Source: SMYC01 sp965197495
Lineage (GTDB): Bacteria > Acidobacteriota > Vicinamibacteria > Marinacidobacterales > SMYC01
Assembly: GCA_965197495.1 (NCBI GenBank)
Contig: OZ240210.1
Span: forward strand, 1,054,001 to 1,118,000
Direction of reading: 5' to 3'
DNA length: 64,000 nt
The notes beneath the pieces are model-generated. The model did not search any database, was not told where the DNA came from, and saw only the letters and a program-made list of their open reading frames with translations. Made by a program: the position numbers and the translations under genes. This document shows, one piece after another, positions 27,002-34,598 of this stretch; the first letter of the stretch is position 1, and every line of letters begins with the position of its first letter.

Positions 27002-27270
27002 AAGGTCAAGTGAGCTGAGCCCGAATTCACGGATCCGCAGGTTGCTTTTTCAACTTTACCCAATGGCTGAGCGCGTTGGGGAGCTTTTCGTTGGAAGGAG
27101 TCATCGCGGTGGCGGAGCCGCTGAGAGCTTGCTCTCTTAGCTCGAGCGAGAAGATAAGGGAGTAGCGCTGGCGGTTGGCATCGACAGTGCCAATGTCGCC
27201 GTTCGCCCATCCCGATAAAACGTTCATTCGAAACATCGGTCGCCAAAACTTGCTCTCTGGTTGCTCCCCC
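27002..27270. other. No gene recognised
   Basis: A 69-codon minus frame (27027-27236) is open but matches no family I know and has no ribosome-binding site. Confidence 0.3.
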
Positions 27271-27345
27271 CGTCCTGTGCCAAAACTCGGCCCTTTTGAA
27301 ATAGACCATCAATCAGCAGCTTAGTGTCTGTGTTTGCGACCGGGC
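27271..27345 (-). repeat. IS-A tip (reverse)
   Basis: CGTCCTGTGCCAAAACTCGG to GTGTCTGTGTTTGCGACCGG, standard solo terminus. Confidence 0.75.
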
Positions 27346-27634
27346 CAGGGTCGGCTGGCTCGTTCGATGCCAACTAATAAGAAACTCAGGGTGTAGCGTT
27401 TTGGGGCAGTGACGTCAAAACCGAGCTCCCTCAGGCGTCGTGTTGAGCCGGTGCCACTTCCAGAGACTACCGCGTTTCATTCATTCGGGGTGGCCGTCAG
27501 GCCGTGGAAAACTTGACAGTACCCGCCTGATTCACCTGCCCATGGTAGGCTTCATCCGTTAAGAATCAGGGACGGCACCCGGCGAAAACCTGATGCCCTC
27601 GGAGACATTTCCCGGGCATGAATCCAGAGCGCTA
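27346..27634. other. No gene recognised
   Basis: Unassigned 289 bp. An AACTTGACAGTACC string at about 27510 resembles the end of the 124-bp element at 17370. Confidence 0.3.
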
Positions 27635-27743
27635 GATGAAGGCCTTTCTTTTTGATCGCCACATTGTCGAGAGTTACGCTCGATTCTCCCAGTCTTTCAG
27701 CACCACCAAGGCGCCCGACCTACGTGAGGCGATTGAACGCGAG
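27635..27743 (+). pseudogene. Helicase-type gene start, cut by MITE-166
   Basis: ATG at 27635 reads MKAFLFDRHIVESYARFSQS then FSTTKAPDLREAIERE, resembling the N-terminus of large DEAD/DEAH helicases of the DUF1998/DrmA type (pattern hydrophobic-xxR-x-hydrophobic-xxYxxFxxSF). It is broken after 36 codons exactly where the MITE begins. Too short for certainty. Confidence 0.4.
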
Positions 27744-27909
27744 GGTGCTTGCGCTGTTTACTGTTGGTGATGTGTACGCATCTCTTTGCAAAAGAGGCGC
27801 TTACGCTCCATTTAGCGCGCAGCGAAGGTCACGAGCACTATTTTGGCTGTAACTTAATGCACCGTAAAGTCTTAGTGTCATCTCACCAACACTTGATGGC
27901 GGAAGCACC
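27744..27909 (-). repeat. MITE-166 complete copy
   Basis: 166 bp, GGTGCTTGCGCTGTTTACTG on the left and GATGGCGGAAGCACC on the right. Confidence 0.75.
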
Positions 27910-28028
27910 GCGTTGTTCCGCCGATCGCGTCCGCGTCAGTCATCAAGGTCGACCTTGCAGATACCACGACCGCAGCAGTCGTCACTGCTCGGACAGCTCC
28001 GTCAGTCCCCGAGCAGTTCAAAACTCGG

Positions 28029-28577
28029 ATGTGTTTATGGAAGGGACACCCAGAAGGTTTTCGAGAAGCCCTTCCCGCTCTTCGTCCTTTGACGCGAAAG
28101 AAGGATCCAGGCCATTTTCTTTCCTTACTGCAAAAACGATGCGCCGAATACGGGGTCGCTGTTGTGGTCGCTCGCTCTCCGATTGGTTGCCGCGCCAGCG
28201 GCGCGACGCGATTTCTTGGTCCTACGAAAGCTCTGCTGCTTCTAAGCTTCCGCTATCTATCGGACGACCACTTCTGGTTTGCGTTTTTCCATGAGGCCGG
28301 TCACCTCTTGTTGCACGGCACTGGCCTTTTCCTTGAGGGAATCGAATCCGACACGCCGAAACAAGAGGAAGAGGCGAGCGAGTTCGCCGCCAACATCCTT
28401 GTTCCCGCCGAGTTTAAGGCAGAGTTCATGGAGCTTCGTTCGAATGTGCGCGACGTCGTAAGTTTTGCGAGACGGGTCGGCGTGTCCCCGGGCATCATTG
28501 CAGGGCAGCTGCAGCACTTCGAGAGGATCCCGCGCAACCACTTGAATAGACTCAAACGTCGTTATGAGTGGCGCTAG
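28029..28577 (+). CDS. ImmA/IrrE-family metallopeptidase, probably 5'-truncated
   Basis: 182 residues. The zinc-peptidase motif HEAGH lies at residues 88-92 (FAFFHEAGHLLLHG) with a downstream acidic helix EEEASEFAANILVP, both hallmarks of ImmA/IrrE proteases that cleave repressor-type regulators. The preceding part (PALRPLTRKKDPGHFLSLLQ, CAEYGVAVVVARSPIGCRAS) matches the linker in HTH-IrrE fusion proteins, so an N-terminal Xre-type HTH has probably been lost at the MITE upstream. No ribosome-binding site is visible. Convergent with the operon at 28582. Confidence 0.8.
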   Translation: MCLWKGHPEGFREALPALRPLTRKKDPGHFLSLLQKRCAEYGVAVVVARSPIGCRASGATRFLGPTKALLLLSFRYLSDDHFWFAFFHEAGHLLLHGTGLFLEGIESDTPKQEEEASEFAANILVPAEFKAEFMELRSNVRDVVSFARRVGVSPGIIAGQLQHFERIPRNHLNRLKRRYEWR

Positions 28578-28581
28578 GATC

Positions 28582-29526
28582 TCAACCGCTAAAACGCTGG
28601 AGTTCATCAGGGCTTTTCTGCCAATTGCACAGGGCGTCTTCGAGCACTTGCAAGCCGAATTCTAAGCCTAACTGCGCGTCGAGCTCGACTAGATAGCGAT
28701 CTAGCTCCAGCAGACTGCCGGAAGCGTTTTCGGTGTTCTCAAAAAGCAGTTTGGCGCCTTGAAGCGGACCTGTTGAGTTGCTCAAGTACGCTGAACCCGG
28801 TTCGATGTGCGCTAGGCGCAGTTTCCCAAGCATCGAGAGGTAGTCAAAACGCGCGAGCCTTCCAAAACTTGCCACCATCTTCATTGATTGAAAGAGGTCG
28901 TGGAAAGATCGCCGACGGTCGTTGTTGTTACGTGCACAGGCCTCGGCGATCAAGCCTCCATGTCCGCGCTCAGATCCCACCCAAGATATGTAACTCTCGA
29001 ACGCTGAACCCGTACCGTTGTTCGAGTACGCATCGAGGCTTTGGTATTTTCTGTGATTGCCGAACCCACGAGAAACGCCATCGTGTCTCAGTTCATCTTG
29101 ATGGGCTGCCAGCCATTGCCGAAACGCGTCAGGATCCTTGCTCGTATTGTTCCAGTCCCATCGAAGTCGATCACCAAGTCGACCATAGACTTCACGTGCG
29201 TAGCGCCAGCCAGCTTTTCGGTGCTTGCCGAAGTGGACGAAAAAGAACACCATCCAACATGCTTCGTCTATCTCCCCTTGACGTTCGGAGTGAATTGCCG
29301 CCTTTAGTGGGTCAAAGTGTTCGTCGTGAGGGTCAAGGCGTCGAGGGCTGACAGTGCGCCCACGAATGACTGAGATGTAGCGCACCCTGTGGATGCTTTC
29401 TAGCATCTGCTCAATGAACACAGCGCGTCTACCAACATCGCTGATGCCTGGGAGAGGTCGCGTCTGTTCAAACTTGTCCAAAGAACACTGCAGTTGCTGG
29501 GTGAGTTCGGTATCTCGAGGAGTCAC
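28582..29526 (-). CDS. aGPT-PPlase (thymine pyrophosphorylase, clade 3)-like protein
   Basis: 314 residues from GTG at 29526, chosen because it overlaps the upstream stop as GTGA; a TTG at 29559 would give 11 more codons. The pattern RPLPGISDVGRRAVFIEQML, SIHRVRYISVI, DEACWMVFFFVHFGKHRKAG, RLRWDWNNTSKDPDAFRQWL, RRFDYLSMLGKL-like RLARFDYLSMLGKLRLAHIE and PGSAYLSNSTGPLQGAKLLF corresponds, as I recall it, to the alpha-glutamyl/putrescinyl thymine pyrophosphorylase clade 3 family, predicted by comparative genomics to act on hypermodified bases in a DNA-glycosylase-like fold. Not experimentally defined. Third gene of a coupled operon. Confidence 0.6.
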   Translation of the reverse strand: MTPRDTELTQQLQCSLDKFEQTRPLPGISDVGRRAVFIEQMLESIHRVRYISVIRGRTVSPRRLDPHDEHFDPLKAAIHSERQGEIDEACWMVFFFVHFGKHRKAGWRYAREVYGRLGDRLRWDWNNTSKDPDAFRQWLAAHQDELRHDGVSRGFGNHRKYQSLDAYSNNGTGSAFESYISWVGSERGHGGLIAEACARNNNDRRRSFHDLFQSMKMVASFGRLARFDYLSMLGKLRLAHIEPGSAYLSNSTGPLQGAKLLFENTENASGSLLELDRYLVELDAQLGLEFGLQVLEDALCNWQKSPDELQRFSG

Positions 29527-30344
29527 GATTGATGTGGGATAGAAACTTGAGAAATCCAATCACGAATAGCCGCTACGACTCCTGCAGTCACTCCAAAGCT
29601 GCTTTGGATGTTGTGATTGAACCCCAGCACGACGATCTGATGGCCGAGGTCAACTCCAGAGATCCGATCAAGAACGCCACTGTAAGCCAGCCCTCTTACG
29701 TCGCGCGATGACTTCCTCGGCAGTGATAAGTCCCGAAGTTCTTGTTTCTGCAGCGTACTCCCAGCAACATCCTGAAAGCAGTTGACAACAGACTGTCCGT
29801 TAAGGATCAAGAGGCGAATACTTGAGTCGCGCAAGAGTAGAACCAAAGTATCACCGGCAAAGTGCAACAAGGATGAGCGTTGTACAGCTGTGAGTTCTCC
29901 CCACTTGCGGGACGTCGCGTAGGGAATAAGGTCGAGATGGCACGCCGTAACTTCTAAGAAACTGGATTGGAAGATGGAATTGTAGTACGAAGCACCAACG
30001 CCGGAAAGGATGCTATTGAGTCTCCTAAACCATCTGTCGTATGGATTCCTGACGAAATACTCTTCACACGACATGACAATCATCCGGAGGTGTCGCACAT
30101 CAGCTTCGGACCACGAAGACAGACCGAGAGATCTAAGCGTATGGAACCGACGTGATGGTCCCTGCAGCTCGTTCCCTGCATGGTCCATGAATTCCAGATT
30201 GCTCGGATTAAGGCCAAGTGTAGCCACGCGCGCCCGAGACAAAGAGCCAAACGAGGGTACGGGACAACCCCATGAGATTACGTTGGTCGACGAGGTATCA
30301 AGGTTGTCTAGTTTGTCAATCAATTTCGTGAGCGTGGAATACAT
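29523..30344 (-). CDS. Uracil-DNA-glycosylase-superfamily-like protein
   Basis: 273 residues, ATG at 30344 overlapping the preceding stop (TGATG). UDG-fold landmarks: RVATLGLNPSN (residues 39-49, equivalent to the first catalytic loop), CHLDLIPYATSRKWGEL (135-151), IRLLILNGQSVV (176-187) and a late VVLGFNHNIQSSFGVT loop in the position of the HPS minor-groove motif. The loops differ from classical UDGs, so substrate is unknown. A role in excising or recognising a modified base is inferred from its neighbours. Second gene of the operon; stop overlaps the next start by GTGA. Confidence 0.55.
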   Translation of the reverse strand: MYSTLTKLIDKLDNLDTSSTNVISWGCPVPSFGSLSRARVATLGLNPSNLEFMDHAGNELQGPSRRFHTLRSLGLSSWSEADVRHLRMIVMSCEEYFVRNPYDRWFRRLNSILSGVGASYYNSIFQSSFLEVTACHLDLIPYATSRKWGELTAVQRSSLLHFAGDTLVLLLRDSSIRLLILNGQSVVNCFQDVAGSTLQKQELRDLSLPRKSSRDVRGLAYSGVLDRISGVDLGHQIVVLGFNHNIQSSFGVTAGVVAAIRDWISQVSIPHQS

Positions 30345-31312
30345 CAGTTTTGGAGGCTCCTGATTCTCTGTTCGATGAAGAGGTTATAAATTTGTGAATG
30401 CATGTCACCACGAACCGTATTGATACCTTCTATGTCTTTGTCCTTTGAGTACCGAAACACAGCGAGTAAGCGAACAAGATCTGCCCAATATGGATGAATA
30501 CCTTCTAGGTAACCGGAAGGAAGTCCCTTGCCGTCCCGTATGTCTCGCTCAGCTTTAAGCAAGGTTTCGATCGCCGGCCTGGGATCGCCCTCTGGCATTT
30601 GCGGCATCGCCAGATCAGTAGGCTGCCAGCCTTCGTTTATGAACTGTTCCGCTTTTCTCTTGTCGCGATCGTAAAGGTGAATGCTCCCGGCGACATGTTT
30701 GTATGTTCCGATCGAGATCGAGAGAGCTCGGGCGACGATCTCTTGGACCATTGTGAAGCAAAAAAGGTCGTGCGGCAGGCCTAGAAACACGTCATTTGAC
30801 CGCAGATAAGCGATCATATGAAGCGATGGTTTGCTACCGCGAACCATCAATTGCAGAACGCACGTGCAAGGAACGTCTTTATGCTCGCCTACGATGTCAG
30901 ATGCATTGAATAGTTGGATGACGGCTTGACGCGAGCCGGGCTTCCTTCTCAGAAGGTCTATGACGTTCGCTACTTGGTCAATATCCCCTCCGAACAATCG
31001 TGGCCCGTATGCTCCCCAAAGGCTAGATCCTTCAGCAAGATCTATGTACCGCGATAAGTAATACGAAATGAAATCAACATCGTCACTTTTTTCTAAGTAC
31101 CAGCAGAGCTCCCCAAGACAACTGAAAGGCTTTCCACGTGTCTCGGTTCGGCTTAAACGAGATCTCGGATTCGTGAGTTCGAGCAGCACGCCAGTCAATT
31201 CTCGATTAGAACCTTTAGACGATTGAATTGGCTCGCCGTGCGATAGGAGCTCTTCGATGATGCGGCGCATCACATCATCAAGTGTGGCCGCGGCGAAAGG
31301 ATTTCTAGGCAA
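30344..31312 (-). CDS. Thymidylate-synthase-family protein, predicted dCMP-type (hydroxy)methylase
   Basis: 322 residues. Nucleophile Cys149 sits in DVPCTCVLQL (PCT in place of PCH). The substrate region reads LRSNDVFLGLPHD and the phosphate/sugar motif GSIHLYD (His212, Tyr214). Asp182 occupies the position of E. coli ThyA Asn177; Asn-to-Asp there is known to shift specificity from dUMP to dCMP (L. casei N229D, phage T4 dCMP hydroxymethylase), so a cytosine nucleotide substrate is predicted. TTG start at 31312 is supported by GAGGAAGG 6 bp upstream. First gene of the operon; stop overlaps the next ATG. Confidence 0.8.
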   Translation of the reverse strand: MPRNPFAAATLDDVMRRIIEELLSHGEPIQSSKGSNRELTGVLLELTNPRSRLSRTETRGKPFSCLGELCWYLEKSDDVDFISYYLSRYIDLAEGSSLWGAYGPRLFGGDIDQVANVIDLLRRKPGSRQAVIQLFNASDIVGEHKDVPCTCVLQLMVRGSKPSLHMIAYLRSNDVFLGLPHDLFCFTMVQEIVARALSISIGTYKHVAGSIHLYDRDKRKAEQFINEGWQPTDLAMPQMPEGDPRPAIETLLKAERDIRDGKGLPSGYLEGIHPYWADLVRLLAVFRYSKDKDIEGINTVRGDMHSQIYNLFIEQRIRSLQN

Positions 31313-31318
31313 ACCGAT

Positions 31319-31326
31319 CCTTCCTC
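31319..31326 (-). promoter_or_regulatory. Ribosome-binding site deciding TTG start of the TS-like gene
   Basis: GAGGAAGG on the minus strand, 6 nt before the TTG at 31310-31312. An in-frame TGA lies directly upstream, so no longer start exists. Confidence 0.6.
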
Positions 31327-31361
31327 AGAAGATGTTCCACTGGTAGTTGAAGGTTAGCCTT

Positions 31362-31432
31362 GAGGATGCGTCCCTGAAGTCCCCCCAAAAAAACGGCGCT
31401 CCTCCACAGGGCATTGGCGAAGGCGTCACCCG
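31362..31432 (-). repeat. IS256-type right tip remnant
   Basis: GATGCGTCCCTGAAGTCC and GCGCTCCTCCAC match the tip after the IS256 C-terminal fragment at 39838-39885. It lies between the operon leader and DUF2924 copy 3, so the operon's native upstream side has been lost. The 31313-31361 remainder is unassigned. Confidence 0.45.
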
Positions 31433-31873
31433 TCATGCGGCCTTGCGCTTGGGCGTCAGACCGAAAAAGCGTGGTCCTGACCAGTGGGTGCCGGTGATTC
31501 GCTTTGCGATGGTAGTGAGGGACGGATAGGTTTTGCCATCGAACCGATAGCCGTTGTCGATTACCTCGACCTGGTAGGTCCGGCCATTCCACTCGCGGAC
31601 GAGATGGGTGCCGGCAGAAACGGACCCTGCGGGAGTGGCGGCGCCGTTGCCTGGCGTCCCGTTCGCCATGGCTGCCAGAGCGCGCCGGGTTGTGGCCGAA
31701 TGCCAGCCATGGGTCCGGCACTGGCGTTCGTGCAAGAGAACGCGGCGCAGGAAAACACGCGAGAGCGAGCTTGGAGGAGCAGCCCCAAAGGTCTGCTCCC
31801 AGACCCGCCGTAAGCTGGCGAAGTCCAAACCGTCCAAAACGACGTTCCGGCCAACCCCTGTATCGTGCGGCAT
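31433..31873 (-). CDS. DUF2924 protein (cassette copy 3), recombinase absent
   Basis: 146 residues from ATG at 31871-31873 (MPHDTG). Carries the family signature to GLTPKRKA, then one extra Ala and a TGA supplied by foreign sequence: the breakpoint coincides with the last codon, and the recombinase that follows in copies 1 and 2 is missing. Small differences (LLHERQCRTHGWHSATTRRA) show it has diverged. Confidence 0.8.
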   Translation of the reverse strand: MPHDTGVGRNVVLDGLDFASLRRVWEQTFGAAPPSSLSRVFLRRVLLHERQCRTHGWHSATTRRALAAMANGTPGNGAATPAGSVSAGTHLVREWNGRTYQVEVIDNGYRFDGKTYPSLTTIAKRITGTHWSGPRFFGLTPKRKAA

Positions 31874-32026
31874 CACCGAACGTTCGCTCTTGTGCTCGAT
31901 AAAGTCCAGTCTAATAAAGGACTTCCGGGTGCGAAGTTCACTGCCCGTAGCTCGCCCCGCAGCCGATTTGAGCCAGCCGTGCGCACCCCCGGTGGGCCTG
32001 TCGCTCGCCACCCGCAGCTCTGGGGT

Positions 32027-32137
32027 CGGAAGCCAGCCCTGCGGCGCGAAATACCCTCGATTCTGCGCGGATTCCAAGGGCGTCTAAGCTGCTGATTTGT
32101 GGTCTATTTCAAAAGAGCCGAGTTTTGGCACAGGACG
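32027..32137 (+). repeat. R2 repeat ending in IS-A tip
   Basis: GTCGGAAGCCAGCCCTGCGG to GGCACAGGACG; third copy of the composite. It follows the cassette flank 31874-32020. Confidence 0.7.
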
Positions 32138-32191
32138 GGGTTCTTGACGAGACTCCCGGAGCACAACCTGGGAAAGTATAATTGAGGTGGC

Positions 32192-34165
32192 ATGGAGAAG
32201 CTCACGCTGGCCCTGGCGTACATGTTCGCCGTCGCCCTACCCGCAGCGGCGTCGGTTCAGCAACAGGAACGAGAGGACGATCCCGAGGCGCGCTCCAGTC
32301 AGGAGGAGCGCGAACCCGAGGTGCCAACACTCGACGTCACGATAACGGTATCGGCGCGTTCGCTCTCCTCCACCCCCCAGGTGGTAACCGTCATCGATCG
32401 CGACATGATCGATGACTCTGGGGCACGGACCGTAGGCGAGTTGCTCCCCTATGCGCCCGCCCTGTTCGTTCTTCCGAGCGCCTCACGCGGTGGCTTGACG
32501 ACGGCTCAGATAAGGGGGGGAGATTCGAATTTTACCCTCGTGCTCCTGGACGGGGTGCCGCTCAACGACAGCACCGACCCGTTCGGTGGAGCGGTCAACC
32601 TTGAGAGCCTGCCCCTGATCGGCATCGAGCGCATCGAGATTGCCCGCGGTCCGATGTCCTTCTACCGGGGCTCCGCGGCTCTGGCCGGCGTGATCAACCT
32701 GGTGTCGGAGAGGAGCGAGCGTGACGAAACCGTCGCTCGCGCTGAGATCGAAGCGGGGAACGGGTCTGCGTTCCGGACAGCGGCATCCTTCTCGGACGGC
32801 TTCACCGGCGGCGATTATTTTGCCGCGGTGCAGTGGGAAGAAGAGGCGGGCCGGGTGGCCGAGGATCGGTTTCAGCAACTGCACCTTCTCGGGAACCTGA
32901 ATTTGAATCTGGGCGAAAGCGCGGGGCTCAGCCTGGGCACGCGAGTGGCGAGCTGGGAGAGCGACGATTACCCGGAAGCCTCGGGCGGTCCGCTACTCGG
33001 CTCCGGCGAGGTACGGCAATCGGAGCACGAAGAGATGAGTCTGCGTGCGGATCTCCGGCTGGGCGAGCCCGCGCGCCGGCGCCACAAGCTGAGCGCCAGC
33101 CTGTACCGACACGACCTCGACCGCCAGAGCCCCGGCGTCGGATTCCTGGTGCCTCCCTCGATAGAAAAAACCCGCTACATGCGAACCCGTGCGGAATGGG
33201 CAACGGGACTGCTCACGACCCGCCTCCTGCACCTCAACGCTGGCGTCGACCTGGATCACGAGAGCGCGCGGAACGAGAGCGTGTTCCAGTTGCCGATGTT
33301 TCTGGGCGGCGACTACGACTCGAGCCGCACCACGCCGGGTGCGTTCGCGGAGCTCATCGTGGAGCCCGGCCATCTGGTCCTGGACGCAGGTGTGCGATTC
33401 GATTTTCCCGGGACCGCCGGTGCTGAAGGAAGCCCCCGCCTGGGAATCGCTTACCGCTTCAACGACGACGCGACCGTGCTCCGTGGCTCGGTAGCCCGAG
33501 CCTTCAAGCTGCCCAGTTTCTTCGCGCTCGCCAGTCCCCCTGCTCTGGGAGGGAATCCGGACTTGAGGCCGGAGACCGCCTGGGGTCTGGATGTCGGTGT
33601 CGAACAACAGCTCGTTCAGGGTCTCCGGGCCGGTATCAACTTCTTCTATACTCATTACCGGGACCTGGTCGACTTCGACTTCGAGAGCTTCCAGAACATC
33701 AATCGATCGAGCGTAGAATCTCGCGGAGTTGAGCTGGCAGTCACGTGGAAGGCGACCTCGAGCATCGATTTCCAGGCGCAGGTCACCTGGAACGAGGTCG
33801 AGGACTTGACGACATTGATGCCGCTGCTTCGCCGGCCTCGGTGGCTGGCCAGCGGTCGCCTGCGGTGGAGGCCGACGAGCCACCTCTCTCTATCGTTCGA
33901 CGCCCGCACCGTTTCAGAGACGCTCGATCGACAGCTCCCGGTTCCAGAGCTCGAGCGTGTCGCCGGATACGGTCTCCTCGGCCTTGCCGGCTCCTGGCAC
34001 TTTGCCGAGCGGTGGGAGGTTCGCGGCCGCATCGACAACTTGACCGACCATGAGCACCAGGTACTGATTGGCTTTCCGGGCCCGGGATTGTCGGGGAGGG
34101 TCGGCCTGCGCTACACGTTTCAGCGAAGCACAGAGCCGGAGGCAGTTCCGTCGAAAGGCAACTAG
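32192..34165 (+). CDS. TonB-dependent outer-membrane receptor
   Basis: 657 residues. Signal peptide 1-21 (LALAYMFAVALPAAAS). A TonB-box-like PTLDVTITVSA lies near residue 50. Plug domain about 60-170 with TVGELLPYAPALFVLPSAS, AQIRGGDSNFTLVLLDGVPL and ERIEIARGPMSFYRGSAALA. The remainder is a 22-strand barrel ending GRVGLRYTFQRS. BtuB-like by plug sequence, but the transported ligand cannot be deduced. ATG at 32192 is preceded by GAGGTGG. No adjacent ABC or TonB genes. Intact; repeats lie on both sides. Confidence 0.9.
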   Translation: MEKLTLALAYMFAVALPAAASVQQQEREDDPEARSSQEEREPEVPTLDVTITVSARSLSSTPQVVTVIDRDMIDDSGARTVGELLPYAPALFVLPSASRGGLTTAQIRGGDSNFTLVLLDGVPLNDSTDPFGGAVNLESLPLIGIERIEIARGPMSFYRGSAALAGVINLVSERSERDETVARAEIEAGNGSAFRTAASFSDGFTGGDYFAAVQWEEEAGRVAEDRFQQLHLLGNLNLNLGESAGLSLGTRVASWESDDYPEASGGPLLGSGEVRQSEHEEMSLRADLRLGEPARRRHKLSASLYRHDLDRQSPGVGFLVPPSIEKTRYMRTRAEWATGLLTTRLLHLNAGVDLDHESARNESVFQLPMFLGGDYDSSRTTPGAFAELIVEPGHLVLDAGVRFDFPGTAGAEGSPRLGIAYRFNDDATVLRGSVARAFKLPSFFALASPPALGGNPDLRPETAWGLDVGVEQQLVQGLRAGINFFYTHYRDLVDFDFESFQNINRSSVESRGVELAVTWKATSSIDFQAQVTWNEVEDLTTLMPLLRRPRWLASGRLRWRPTSHLSLSFDARTVSETLDRQLPVPELERVAGYGLLGLAGSWHFAERWEVRGRIDNLTDHEHQVLIGFPGPGLSGRVGLRYTFQRSTEPEAVPSKGN

Positions 34166-34203
34166 CTCCCGAAGCCGGTGACAAGCCGCCGGTCGTCCGA
34201 ATC

Positions 34204-34262
34204 CCGTCGTGTCCAAAAACACAAACGAATAGCGGCCTGTTGGTCACGCTGGATCCAACCAG
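34204..34262 (+). repeat. IS-C tip with GCGGCCTGTTGGTC segment
   Basis: GTCGTGTCCAAAAACACAAA followed by CGAATAGCGGCCTGTTGG; the second part also follows 26810. Confidence 0.55.
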
Positions 34263-34339
34263 GATGGCCCGTCCGCGTCCTGTGCCAAAACTCGGACAGC
34301 CACGGCATCCCCAAGCGCCGGCCTACGGGGCTTGACCCG

Positions 34340-34409
34340 GTCGCAAACACAGACACTAAGCTGCTGGTTTATGGTCTATTTCAAAAGGGCCGAGTTTTGG
34401 CACAGGACG
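34340..34409 (+). repeat. IS-A tip
   Basis: CACAGACACTAAGCTGCTGG to GGCACAGGACG; solo. 34410-34541 holds no recognisable gene. Confidence 0.75.
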
Positions 34410-34541
34410 GGGTCGACTTTTTGCGGAGTACACCGTGTGACAGGAGGCTCTAAGGTTGAATCCAAACAGAAAGACTACCGAGTGTGAAGTCTGCGGGGGC
34501 AAAGCAGAACTTCAGGTCGTTCCAGACGGGTTTGATGACGC

Positions 34542-34598
34542 CGTCCTGTGCCAAAACTCGGCCTTTTGAAACAGACCATAATATCAGCACAGCTTAGT
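34542..34598 (-). repeat. IS-A tip split by the IS1634 insertion
   Basis: CGTCCTGTGCCAAAACTCGG to AGCTTAGT. It continues after the IS at 36808 as CTTAGTGTCTGTGTTTGCGA, so the IS interrupted it; CTTAGT is duplicated. Confidence 0.85.

Noticed and set aside
31305..31433. 43-codon ORF before the TS-like gene (MTGDAFANALWRSAVFLGGL) as an upstream operon gene
   Set aside because: Much of it is an IS256-type right tip; the apparent stop overlap with the TTG start may be chance.
32176..32181. TATAAT upstream of the TonB receptor as promoter
   Set aside because: No -35 at usable distance, and it would place the start site inside the Shine-Dalgarno.
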